The notes under the pieces: model-generated | Seen by the model: the letters and a program-made list of their open reading frames with translations, nothing else | What the model was told of the DNA's origin: nothing | Database searches by the model: none | Shown here: positions 1-7,478 of the stretch, piece by piece | Layout of the letters: each line of letters begins with the position of its first letter | Numbering within the stretch: position 1 is the stretch's first letter | Made by a program: the position numbers and the translations under genes | Assembly: GCF_016863535.1 (NCBI RefSeq) | Contig: NZ_BOPB01000020.1 | Location: forward strand, 104,588-168,587 | Origin: Micromonospora lutea | GTDB taxonomy: Bacteria > Actinomycetota > Actinomycetes > Mycobacteriales > Micromonosporaceae | Direction: 5' to 3' | DNA length: 64,000 nucleotides

Positions 1-667
1 CGGCGCGGACGAGGAGGAGCAGGAACACACCGAGCAGGGCAAGACCGAGGAAGGCGGCCAGGGCGGCGCTGATGATGTGGTAGCCAATTGAGGCTCGGTA
101 GTAGGTGCTGTTGCCGCGTTCGCGGATCATCGTCTTGACGTACAGGACGGTGCCGATGAAGTAGGCGGCGACCGCGAGGAACACGGTGCCGACCGTCCCG
201 GGAGGCTGGCCGGCGACGGTGGCGCAGACGAACACCATGAGGCAGCTCTGGGCGACGGAGGCGAGATCGTTGCCGAGGGCGCGTTCGGTGCGCCGCCGCG
301 CGTGGACCACGTTGACGGCCAGCAGAGCGGCGTAGGCGGGGGCGTACCACAGCAGTTCCGGGCGCAGCAGCAGGACCAGCCCGCCGAGCAGCGCGGTCGG
401 TGCGCCGTACGTCCACAGCTGTGCGCGGACCCGGCCGGGACGGCGGGTCTTGACCGCTTGCAGCAGGTAGTAACTGAACAGGTAGCCGGTCAGCCAGGCA
501 CCGAGCAGTGGCAGGTGCGGCCAGCGGAGTCCGACGGTGAGGACCGCCGCGAGCCACGGCACGAGGAGCATCGCCCACGCGCCGTGCTGAGGTGGGATGA
601 ACTGTCGACGCCTGCGGGGTCGCGTCCCGGTGGCGGATCTGACGGTGCTGGGCACGGAAGTGGACAT
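1..667 (-). CDS. YwiC-like integral membrane protein (3' end outside window)
   Basis: The product begins MSTSVPST and reads through a basic stretch into QHGAWAMLLVPWLA, the N-terminal signature of the YwiC-like family. About 222 codons are present and the reading frame runs off the left edge, so the C-terminus is missing. At least five hydrophobic segments alternate with short loops, so it sits in the cytoplasmic membrane. It starts 7 nt after the nirK stop on the same strand, making it the last visible gene of the nirK operon. YwiC-like proteins often neighbour nitrate or nitrite respiration genes (the Bacillus namesake lies near nar/fnr), but their biochemical role is unknown. Family assignment is from motif memory; the function is not established. 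Confidence 0.75.
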   Translation of the reverse strand, partial: MSTSVPSTVRSATGTRPRRRRQFIPPQHGAWAMLLVPWLAAVLTVGLRWPHLPLLGAWLTGYLFSYYLLQAVKTRRPGRVRAQLWTYGAPTALLGGLVLLLRPELLWYAPAYAALLAVNVVHARRRTERALGNDLASVAQSCLMVFVCATVAGQPPGTVGTVFLAVAAYFIGTVLYVKTMIRERGNSTYYRASIGYHIISAALAAFLGLALLGVFLLLLVRA

Positions 668-674
668 CGGCCGC

Positions 675-2045
675 TCACCTGACCTGGATCATGCCACGGG
701 CGCCGCGTTCGGCGTCGACCATGGCATGGGTGACGAAGGGATAGTTTCCCGGCTCGGGCGGAACCGTCTCGACAAAACCGCCGGCGGCCGGAGCGAGATC
801 GAGAACCTGTGCCGCCCCGGGCTCGTCGGGCCGCAGTTGCCAGCGGCCCTCGGCGTAGACGGTGTCGAACTGGGCGCCGACGACGTGGAAGGCGCTGGAG
901 CGGTTGGGACCGGCGTTCAGCAGCCAGATGCGCACCCGTTCACCGGCATCGGCGGTCAACGGTTGGTACGCGTACTGGGAGGCGTAACCGTTGAAGACCA
1001 CCGCGTCGGGTCGTTCGGCCTGCATCTTCGCCAGGTCGCCGGGTTGGCTGTCGGGGCCGAGGTACAGCTCGGACTGCACGAGGACGTATTCGTGTTCCAC
1101 GGCGGGCAGGTCGGGCGGGTCGATGATGACCGCACCGTACATGCCGTTGCCGATGTGGTGCAGCATCGGCATGGTCGAGCAGTGGTACATCCAGATCCCG
1201 GCCTTGGTGGCGGTGAACCGGTAGGTCAGCCGCTGCCCCGGGTCGATGGGTCGCATGGGCCGGTCCGGGGCGAGGGCGCCGGCGTGGAAATCGATGCCGT
1301 GGTCGATGGTGCCGTCGTTGATCAGGGTCACCTCGAAGGCATCGCCGATCCGGCCACGCAGGACCGGCCCCGGTGACGTGCCGTTGAACGTCCAGAGCCG
1401 CTGCCGTACGCCGGGTGCGACCTCCCGCACGACCTCTCGTACCCGCAGTTCGATGCGGTGGAGCCGGCCGTTCGGTACGGGCGGGGCGGTGGCGTCGCGG
1501 GCGGTGAAGCCGGTCGAGGGCTCCGCCATCGCGTCGATGGAAGTCGCGGACGACGCATCGTCGTTCGGCGCGGCGTGGGAGTGGCTGTCGGTCCCGGCCG
1601 GTGTCGCCGTGGTGGTGATGGTCAGGGTCATGCCGGCCTGGCGGTGCCCGGGCAGCGAGCACCAGCCTTCGACGTCGGCACCGATGATGCCGGCGTCCAG
1701 GCGGGTGGTGCTGGTGCGGGAGAGGATGGGGGTCCTGGCTCCGGTGGCCAGCACGAGGTCATGGCGGCGTTGGTCGTCGTTGGTCAGTTCGATGACGAGC
1801 CGGTCTCCGGCCGGGACGGTGATGCGGTCCGGGTGGAATCGCATACCGGTTGCGGTGACGGCGACGGTGGTGGTCTGCCCGGTGGGTGTCACGCCTGCCG
1901 CCACCGCGGTGGAGGTGATCGCCGGCGCCGTGTTGTGCTGGGCGGCCATACCGATCAGGACGGCCACCAGAACCAGGGCGAGCCCCACCGCCACGCCGCC
2001 GAGCGGGCGCGTCGGTGTCGGTGTCGTGGCGACGGGTGGTGTCAC
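675..2045 (-). CDS. nirK: Copper-containing nitrite reductase with N-terminal cupredoxin domain
   Basis: This 456-residue protein reduces nitrite to NO outside the membrane. Residues about 15-35 form a hydrophobic anchor. A cupredoxin domain follows (about 45-140) with type 1 copper-like ligands in RRHDLVL and GWCSLPGHRQAGM. The C-terminal two-domain NirK core has GIDFH (catalytic Asp and a type 2 Cu His), MYHCSTMPMLHHIGNGM (type 1 His, Cys, His and Met, plus a type 2 His) and SAFHVVGAQFD (third type 2 His). The GTG start overlaps the upstream stop as GTGA, so I use it rather than the long in-frame extension. A fused cupredoxin is known in some NirK proteins and probably acts as the internal electron donor. 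A laccase-like multicopper oxidase is the less likely alternative. Confidence 0.88.
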   Translation of the reverse strand: MTPPVATTPTPTRPLGGVAVGLALVLVAVLIGMAAQHNTAPAITSTAVAAGVTPTGQTTTVAVTATGMRFHPDRITVPAGDRLVIELTNDDQRRHDLVLATGARTPILSRTSTTRLDAGIIGADVEGWCSLPGHRQAGMTLTITTTATPAGTDSHSHAAPNDDASSATSIDAMAEPSTGFTARDATAPPVPNGRLHRIELRVREVVREVAPGVRQRLWTFNGTSPGPVLRGRIGDAFEVTLINDGTIDHGIDFHAGALAPDRPMRPIDPGQRLTYRFTATKAGIWMYHCSTMPMLHHIGNGMYGAVIIDPPDLPAVEHEYVLVQSELYLGPDSQPGDLAKMQAERPDAVVFNGYASQYAYQPLTADAGERVRIWLLNAGPNRSSAFHVVGAQFDTVYAEGRWQLRPDEPGAAQVLDLAPAAGGFVETVPPEPGNYPFVTHAMVDAERGARGMIQVR

Positions 2046-3283
2046 GGTTGTCTCCGGGAGGCGAGCAGGACGTGCCCGGCGGGCACGAGGAACTGCAGCA
2101 GGGCGGCGAGCAGGAGCAGCGAGGTGGTGATCCGTACGTACGGGGGTGTCGGCAGGACGAAGACGGCCAGGGCGGCGTTGGTCATGGCGAGTCGTTGCGG
2201 CCAGTGACGGTCCAGTCGGGCGGTGCGTTCGCGTACCCGGGCCGGTCCGCCGCCGAGCGCCATGGGCAGCAGGTACGCCAGGGCGCCGAGGAGAACCTGG
2301 CCGACGAAGCCGATGAGGAACGGGACGAGCACGGCACCGAAGCGGTCCGCCGCCCCGGCCGGGTCGGGCGCGGACAGCAGCGTCCAGGCGTCGACGCCGA
2401 GCGCGACGAGCAGCCAGCCGGCGGCGGCCGTGATGGACCAGCTCGGGAAGGAGGCCGGTGTCTTCTGGCGGGCGGCCTGCCCGGCGGGCACCGCGGTGAG
2501 CAGGACGGCCGTGGCGGTCAGCGCCAGCCCGCCAACGGCCAACGCCGGCCACCAGGCCAACACGCCGATGCCCACGGCCGTGAGCCCGGCGATCGCCGTC
2601 GGCAACCCTCGCCGGGCCGCGGTGCCGGCGCTGTCGGCCATGCGGGTACGCAGCACGGTGGGCCAGAGGGTGAGCAGGGTGCCCAGCACGGTCAACGTCA
2701 CCCAGCCCAGCAGGTTGACGTGGGCGTGGAACAACAGCAGTCGCGGCCGGCTGTCGTCGTCGACGACGAGCATCCAGGCGCCGACCGGAATCCCGATCAG
2801 CAGGGCACCGGTGGCGGCCAGGTAGTGGTGCACGGTGACGGTGAAGCGGGCGGGCAGCGCCGCGCGCAGGCGCGCGACCAACCACACCAGGTGTGCTGCG
2901 ATCGCCGCGAACACCAGGCCGGCACCGGTCACGCCGATCCACGGTCGGCCGACGACGCCGCTGGCGAGCACGCCGACGACGCCGAGATTGAGCACGGTGA
3001 GCCGGAGTCCCTCACCGTGGCGGCTGGCCGGCGCCGGGCTGCGCAGCACGGCACTGGTGAAGTGTGCGCTCCAGATGACGATGGCGTTGGTGGCGACGCC
3101 GAGCAGCAGCAGGTGCATGCCGAGCCAGCGCCAGCCCGGCAGAACCGGATGGACGAGCGTGACGGCGACGAGCATGACCAGGTACGCCAGCGGCAGCACT
3201 GCGACGCGGCGGTGCCAGGTGGCGCGGCCGACGGGGCCACCGCTGCCGGCCGGGGCCGCGTCACTGACCACCGTGGGTTTCAT
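2042..3283 (-). CDS. Polytopic membrane protein of the nirK operon
   Basis: A 413-residue, very hydrophobic protein with about 11-12 predicted membrane segments. It starts MKPTVVSD with an ATGA overlap to the gene upstream and ends in a GTGA overlap with nirK, so the three are translationally coupled. The segment LLFHAHVNLLGWVTL (about residue 200) places two His and a Trp in a membrane helix, resembling haem or copper sites of oxidase-like proteins, and a further His occurs in VHHYLAATGA. I do not recognise a characterised family. Position and histidines suggest a haem or copper membrane protein that handles NO or electrons for NirK. A very long upstream in-frame extension is antisense or shadow reading. 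Confidence 0.7.
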   Translation of the reverse strand: MKPTVVSDAAPAGSGGPVGRATWHRRVAVLPLAYLVMLVAVTLVHPVLPGWRWLGMHLLLLGVATNAIVIWSAHFTSAVLRSPAPASRHGEGLRLTVLNLGVVGVLASGVVGRPWIGVTGAGLVFAAIAAHLVWLVARLRAALPARFTVTVHHYLAATGALLIGIPVGAWMLVVDDDSRPRLLLFHAHVNLLGWVTLTVLGTLLTLWPTVLRTRMADSAGTAARRGLPTAIAGLTAVGIGVLAWWPALAVGGLALTATAVLLTAVPAGQAARQKTPASFPSWSITAAAGWLLVALGVDAWTLLSAPDPAGAADRFGAVLVPFLIGFVGQVLLGALAYLLPMALGGGPARVRERTARLDRHWPQRLAMTNAALAVFVLPTPPYVRITTSLLLLAALLQFLVPAGHVLLASRRQP

Positions 3284-4416
3284 GACACACCTACCGCGAC
3301 CCGTCGACGGACCCGCGTCGGCGGACGCGCCGGCTTCCGCTGACGGAGTGACAGTGCAACGGCGCAGCCGGCGAAGCTGAGCACCGCGGCCACATTGGCG
3401 ACTCCGGCCCAACGCCACACCTGCTCCATGCCGGCGGCGTCGCCGAGGCCGACGCGGACCAGCAGCGAGGTGTGCAGCACGGCCAAGGGCACGTAGAGCA
3501 CCCGGTGGTACGGCAGCGGCCGGCGCAGTACCGCCGGCAGGATCACCGGGGCGTGTACGAAGATCATCGACATGACGAAGCCGAGGAAGACCGCGTGCAG
3601 CGTGGCGTCGTACCGGGGGCCGTCGACCACCGGTCCACCTCCGGTCCACAACACCCCGGCCAGGGCCAGCCACCCGTAACCGGACAGCAGACCGACCGCG
3701 ACGTAGCGGGGGAGAGCCGTCGCCCGGACGGTGTGGCGGGCGACGTCGAAGATCGCGAGCCACGCGGTGACGGCGAGGACGCCCGCACCCAGCAGGTGAG
3801 GGCCGGTCGACGGCCACAGCGTGCTCGCCGTGGCTCCGGCCAGCAGGGCGGCCAGCACGGTGAGGAACCACCGCTCGGTGTGCGGGTGGCGCAGCGTGAC
3901 GTGCGCCAGTTCGAGGCGTTCGCCGGCGATCGTGGCCACCACGAAGACCATCAGCCACGGCACGGTCTCGGCGACCGGGTAGCCGGCCAGCCACAGCAGC
4001 GCGGCCGCGTACCAGGCGAACGCGCCGGCGGCCTGGGCGAGCAGCGCGACGCCGGGCTGGCGACGCCACAGCGCCCGGTAGATCCCGAGCAGGACCACCG
4101 ACGCGGACATGAGCAGCACCTTGCCGGCCAGGCTCGGTCCAGTGGCGACCAGCACGAGACCGCCGAGCCCGGAACAGGTGGGGGCGAGCAGCGCCCATCG
4201 AGCGCCGAGCGCGACGGCGCGTTCCAGCGCGATCAGCGTGCCGACGAAGCCGAGGACCATCAGCGGCCCGTGCACCTGCTCCAGCGCCACCGGCGGCGCG
4301 GGGATCGGCGTGCCGAGCAGCAGCAGGCCCGCGTACAGGCCGGCGAGCAGTGCGGCCGCGGCGGTGGCGAGGGCGGGCAGCCGCCACCGGACGGGCACCG
4401 CGACCGGGCGGCTCAC
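3280..4416 (-). CDS. NnrS-like haem/copper membrane protein
   Basis: A 378-residue protein with about 12 membrane segments. The motif VHGPLMVLGFVGTLIALERAVAL (about residues 48-70) and later HAVFLGFVMSMIFVHAPVILP resemble the His-bearing helices of the NnrS family, haem- and copper-containing membrane proteins linked to NO tolerance. The GTG start overlaps the regulator stop as GTGA and the stop overlaps the next ATG as ATGA, so it belongs to the coupled nirK operon. Homology to NnrS is judged from spacing and motifs only; the protein may belong to a related actinobacterial family. A role in protection from NO made by NirK fits the context but is inferred. Confidence 0.6.
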   Translation of the reverse strand: MSRPVAVPVRWRLPALATAAAALLAGLYAGLLLLGTPIPAPPVALEQVHGPLMVLGFVGTLIALERAVALGARWALLAPTCSGLGGLVLVATGPSLAGKVLLMSASVVLLGIYRALWRRQPGVALLAQAAGAFAWYAAALLWLAGYPVAETVPWLMVFVVATIAGERLELAHVTLRHPHTERWFLTVLAALLAGATASTLWPSTGPHLLGAGVLAVTAWLAIFDVARHTVRATALPRYVAVGLLSGYGWLALAGVLWTGGGPVVDGPRYDATLHAVFLGFVMSMIFVHAPVILPAVLRRPLPYHRVLYVPLAVLHTSLLVRVGLGDAAGMEQVWRWAGVANVAAVLSFAGCAVALSLRQRKPARPPTRVRRRVAVGVS

Positions 4417-5114
4417 GGCTGTCGCCCGGCCGCTCGCCTCGCCGCGGGCAGTCTCACGACGCACGCGGCGGGCGCGCCGAAGGGCTCCAGCACCACCGGC
4501 GCGTCGTCGTGCCGAAGGGCTCCCCGGACGACGCCGAGGTGCAGGCCGCACATCGCGTCGGGATTCTGTCCCACCAGTTCCAGGAACGGGCAGGTCAGCA
4601 GGTGTACTTCCGTTCGGGTGCCCTCGTCGGCGGTGGGCTGGCGTCGCGGGCTGAAACCCAAGCCGTTCAGGACCGCCAGGACGGTGTCGACCGGATCCTC
4701 GCTGGGCGGTGCCGCAGCGGCCAACTGTCGGCCCCAGTCCTGGCCCACCTGGGTTGCGGTGGCCTTGACGTCGCCGCCGCTGCGGGAGAGGTGTCCCAGC
4801 AGGGCAACCGCCAGGTCCCGGTAGGCGGCGGGGGCGGGATCGGCCGCCGCCGCCCGGTACCGCCACGCCGGACGGCCCGGCAGGCCGCCGCTGGCGCGGG
4901 CCTTGACCAGGAGCCCGGCCTTGGTGAGCCGGTCCAGGTGGGCGCGGGTCGTGGACAGGTGCTGCCCGGTGCGCTCGGCCACCTCGGTGGCGGTGACGCC
5001 GCTCTCGGCGGCCCGTACCAGGCGCAGGATCGACACCCGGCTGGTCGAACCCAGAGCGCGGTGACGGGGAGTGTCGATCGTCTCCCCGCTGGGGCCTTTC
5101 GGCGGAGTATCCAT
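4413..5114 (-). CDS. ArsR/SufR-like transcriptional regulator, likely metal- or Fe-S-sensing
   Basis: A 233-residue protein with an N-terminal winged helix (residues about 15-85: SRVSILRLV, ATEVAERTGQHLSTTRAHLDRL). The C-terminal half carries cysteines at about 175, 189 and 218, in TCPFLELVGQNPDAMCGLH and PAACVV. This spacing resembles SufR-type repressors that bind an iron-sulfur cluster. It is the first gene of the nirK operon and diverges from a hemerythrin gene. Two palindromes lie 9-30 bp upstream of the ATG and are its likely operator. An NO- or O2-labile cluster would let it derepress nirK; this is inference. A zinc-binding ArsR-type sensor is the main alternative. Confidence 0.75.
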   Translation of the reverse strand: MDTPPKGPSGETIDTPRHRALGSTSRVSILRLVRAAESGVTATEVAERTGQHLSTTRAHLDRLTKAGLLVKARASGGLPGRPAWRYRAAAADPAPAAYRDLAVALLGHLSRSGGDVKATATQVGQDWGRQLAAAAPPSEDPVDTVLAVLNGLGFSPRRQPTADEGTRTEVHLLTCPFLELVGQNPDAMCGLHLGVVRGALRHDDAPVVLEPFGAPAACVVRLPAARRAAGRQP

Positions 5115-5122
5115 GTCGCATA

Positions 5123-5144
5123 ACGTTACAACGTCAAACGACGT
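5123..5144. promoter_or_regulatory. Tandem overlapping palindromes between regulator and hemerythrin gene
   Basis: ACGTTACAACGT (5123-5134; 5-bp arms, 2-bp spacer) overlaps ACGTCAAACGACGT (5131-5144; 5-bp arms, 4-bp spacer). The pair lies 9 bp from the regulator ATG and 20 bp from the hemerythrin ATG, so a bound dimer could repress both divergent genes. Binding by the adjacent ArsR/SufR-like protein is inferred. Confidence 0.55.
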
Positions 5145-5163
5145 AGAAACCCTGGAGGGTCTC

Positions 5164-5976
5164 ATGTCACAGTCGGAACTCGTCGCTGACGAACAGGCCG
5201 CCCGCGCGGTCGTGCGCCACCACAGCGAGTTGTCCGCCACACTGACCGGGCATGTGGTGCGACTGGTCGGTGCCGTCGATCTCGGCGACACCCGGCAGGC
5301 GTGGTCGTGCCGCGACGAGTTGGTGGCCTGGCTGCACGGCGAGCTGCTGCCGCACGCGTCCGCCGAGGAGACGGCCCTGTATCCGGCCGCCGCCGACCTG
5401 CCGGCGGGCAGGCTGCTGGTGGAGGCGATGCTCGGTGAGCATCGCGCCATCACGGCGCTGGTCATCGAACTGAACGAGACCACCTCCCCGACGGTGGCGG
5501 CCGCCGCCGCCCGCGCGTTGCAGGCGGTGTTCGCCGTCCACCTGGCCAAGGAGAACGAGTTCGTCGTGCCTCTGCTGGTCAACGCCGAGATGGTGTCGCT
5601 GGCCGCGCTGCTCGACGGCATGCACGACATCGTCGGTACCGAGACCGGCTCGTCGGCGGGTGGCTGCGGCGGCGGTAGCGGTGGATGTGGGTGCGGAGGC
5701 GATGCCGCCGGCGCGGAGGCGGACGCCCCGCTGCTGAGCATCGATCCTCGACTGGATGTGCGGGATCTGCCCCACGGGGAGCGCCACGCCCGAGTTCTCG
5801 CCGCCCTCGACGCCCTGCCCGCCGACGCCGCGATGGTTCTGGTCGCCCCGCACGCGCCGCGGCCCCTGCTGGCCGAGATCGATTCCCATTTCGCCGGGCA
5901 GGTGACCGCCGAGTGGCTGCAGAACGGCCCCGACGTCTGGCAGATCCGCCTGCACCGGCTGCCTGTCGCGGCCTGA
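5164..5976 (+). CDS. Hemerythrin-domain protein with C-terminal DUF2249 domain
   Basis: A 270-residue protein. The N-terminal half (about 10-155) is a four-helix hemerythrin domain with His/Glu ligands in VVRHHSEL, HASAEETALY, GEHRAI and HLAKENEF, expected to bind a di-iron centre. A Gly/Cys-rich linker near residues 160-180 (GGCGGGSGGCGCGG) joins it to a DUF2249 domain (RLDVRDLPHGERHARVLAAL ... VWQIRLHRL). The ATG has a GGAGG about 7 nt upstream, which decides the start over upstream in-frame ATGs. Hemerythrin-DUF2249 proteins occur with denitrification genes and are thought to bind NO or O2 or to help repair Fe centres; the function here is inferred from context. The linker could bind an extra metal. 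Confidence 0.82.
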   Translation: MSQSELVADEQAARAVVRHHSELSATLTGHVVRLVGAVDLGDTRQAWSCRDELVAWLHGELLPHASAEETALYPAAADLPAGRLLVEAMLGEHRAITALVIELNETTSPTVAAAAARALQAVFAVHLAKENEFVVPLLVNAEMVSLAALLDGMHDIVGTETGSSAGGCGGGSGGCGCGGDAAGAEADAPLLSIDPRLDVRDLPHGERHARVLAALDALPADAAMVLVAPHAPRPLLAEIDSHFAGQVTAEWLQNGPDVWQIRLHRLPVAA

Positions 5977-6144
5977 GCGTTTCGACGGCCGACGCCGGGG
6001 CGGTGCACGGAGCAGCCCCGGCGCCGGCGCGACGATCGGTGCCGGCCGTCCGCCCCGCCGCGCTACGTGCCCATCGGCCCTACTCGCCCAAGACCTGTCG
6101 GGGCAAGCTGGATGTATCACCGGACCACCGTCGGGAGATCGATC

Positions 6145-6582
6145 ATGTGTAACTACTGCGGTTGCCGGGAGTTCCCGTTGATCGGCCAACTGACCACCGA
6201 ACACGAGGCGATCGTCAACGCCGCCGGGCGGCTGCGCGCGGCGATCACCTCGGGTACGGGTGACCCCGTCGCCCGCCTCGACGACCTGCTCGCGCTGCTG
6301 ATGCCGCACACCGACACCGAGGAACGTGGTCTGTTCGTCGAGCTACGCGCCGAGGGCAGCCTCACCGAGGCCGTGGATCGGCTGTGCGACGAACACGACG
6401 ACATCCACGGCGTCCTCGGTACCCTCGACCGCACGGCGCCGGACTGGCCGGAGGTGCTGGCCGCCCTGGACCGATTGCGCCGACACATCGACAACGAGGA
6501 GCACGGCCTGTTCCCGGCCGCGGTCATCGCACTGCCGATTCCGGCCTGGGACCGGCTCACCTCGCCGCAGCCCACCGCGTAG
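6145..6582 (+). CDS. Hemerythrin HHE domain protein
   Basis: A 145-residue protein beginning MCNYCGCREF, a Cys-rich N-terminus recurring in actinobacterial single-domain hemerythrins. Di-iron ligand motifs are LTTEHEAI, LMPHTDTEERGLF, CDEHDDIH and HIDNEEHGLFP. A GGGAG lies shortly upstream of the chosen ATG; longer in-frame starts have no ribosome binding site. It follows the larger hemerythrin gene on the same strand, 168 nt away, and precedes the second narI copy. It probably senses or scavenges O2 or NO in the cytoplasm. The N-terminal cysteines (positions 2, 5, 7) may bind metal. Confidence 0.82.
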   Translation: MCNYCGCREFPLIGQLTTEHEAIVNAAGRLRAAITSGTGDPVARLDDLLALLMPHTDTEERGLFVELRAEGSLTEAVDRLCDEHDDIHGVLGTLDRTAPDWPEVLAALDRLRRHIDNEEHGLFPAAVIALPIPAWDRLTSPQPTA

Positions 6583-6650
6583 GCCCTGCCCGCCACCGTC
6601 GACCCGGTTTGGCACCCATGATGCCGAATCATGCGGCAAGCTCGTGGGCG

Positions 6651-7061
6651 ACCGTTCGGACTCGTCGACACCACCGGAGGCCGCCGGTGAACGTGCTGCT
6701 GTGGGTGGTCTACCCGTACCTGGCCATCGCGATCCTGGTGGGTGGGCTGATCTGGCGCTACCGCTACGACAAGTTCGGCTGGACGACCCGCTCCTCGCAG
6801 CTGTACGAGTCGGCGGTGCTGCGTTGGGGTAGCCCGATGTTCCACTTCGGCATCCTGATGGTCCTGATCGGTCACGTCGGTGGGCTGATCGTGCCCAAGT
6901 CGTGGACCGAAGCGGTCGGCATCACCGAACACACCTACCACCTGATGGCCGTGTTCATCGGTACCGTCGCCGGCTTCTGCACGCTGGCCGGCATGGTCAT
7001 CCTCATCGCCCGTCGCCGCCTCACCGGGCCGGTCTTCGCCGCCACCACCCGCAACGACAAG
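6651..7061. repeat. Copy 1 of a 411-bp near-identical narJ-narI duplication
   Basis: This block matches 18353-18763 at a constant offset of 11,702 bp; by eye I count seven mismatches. It begins inside what is the last part of narJ in the other copy, although no narJ exists here, and covers the first half of narI. Beyond it the two narI genes diverge markedly. Confidence 0.9.
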
Positions 7062-7436
7062 ACCATGTACGTGTTCCTCGCGGTCGTCATCGTCCTGGGG
7101 CTGTGGAACACCGTGGCGGGCAACATCACCGAAGGTGGTTACGACTACCGCGAGACCGTCTCGCCCTGGTTCCGGTCGCTGTTCTACCTCAGCCCTGACC
7201 CGGAGCTGATGGCCGGCGTACCGGTCGGCTTTCAACTCCACGTCGTCTCAGCGTTCGCGCTGTTCGCGTTCTGGCCGTTCACCCGCCTGGTGCACGCCTT
7301 CAGTGCGCCCGTCGGCTATCTCACCCGCCCTTACGTGCCCTACCGCAGCCGCGGCACCCGGCCGCGCTCCTCCCGCCCGGGCTGGGAGGGGCCGCCGAGG
7401 CTGCCGACCCGATCCTCGTCCCGAGGTAGGAGATGA
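6687..7436 (+). CDS. narI: Second respiratory nitrate reductase gamma subunit (NarI) copy
   Basis: A 249-residue five-helix membrane protein that would hold two b haems and pass electrons from quinol to NarGH. Its first 125 codons are almost identical to the operonic narI at 18389; the rest is clearly homologous but diverged (GLWNTVAGNITEGGYDYRETVSPWF). It starts GTG where the other copy has ATG, 6 nt after GGAGG. No narG, narH or narJ accompanies it, but the narJ tail upstream and a narK-like ribosome site and start context at its 3' end show it was cut from a nar operon. The frame is intact, so it may be functional, perhaps pairing with the intact NarGH. Confidence 0.85.
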   Translation: MNVLLWVVYPYLAIAILVGGLIWRYRYDKFGWTTRSSQLYESAVLRWGSPMFHFGILMVLIGHVGGLIVPKSWTEAVGITEHTYHLMAVFIGTVAGFCTLAGMVILIARRRLTGPVFAATTRNDKTMYVFLAVVIVLGLWNTVAGNITEGGYDYRETVSPWFRSLFYLSPDPELMAGVPVGFQLHVVSAFALFAFWPFTRLVHAFSAPVGYLTRPYVPYRSRGTRPRSSRPGWEGPPRLPTRSSSRGRR

Positions 7437-7437
7437 C

Positions 7438-7462
7438 CGCCCGGGTTGGTGCCGGCCGGGCG
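7438..7462. terminator. GC-rich hairpin between convergent narI copy and cysK
   Basis: Perfect 7-bp arms CGCCCGG and CCGGGCG with an 11-nt loop sit between two convergent stops (7436 and 7479). There is no T-run, as is usual in high-GC actinobacteria. It probably acts in both directions. Confidence 0.5.
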
Positions 7463-7478
7463 TCCGTCACCAGTGCGG

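Noticed and set aside
2046..2942. Long in-frame extension upstream of NirK (minus strand)
   Set aside because: It lies antisense-free but inside the coding region of the upstream membrane protein in another frame; the GTGA junction and the anchor helix mark the real start.
2015..3343. Plus-strand open frame of over 400 codons
   Set aside because: Mirror of the minus-strand membrane gene; composition is Arg/Gln/Gly-rich without motifs, a common artefact of high GC.
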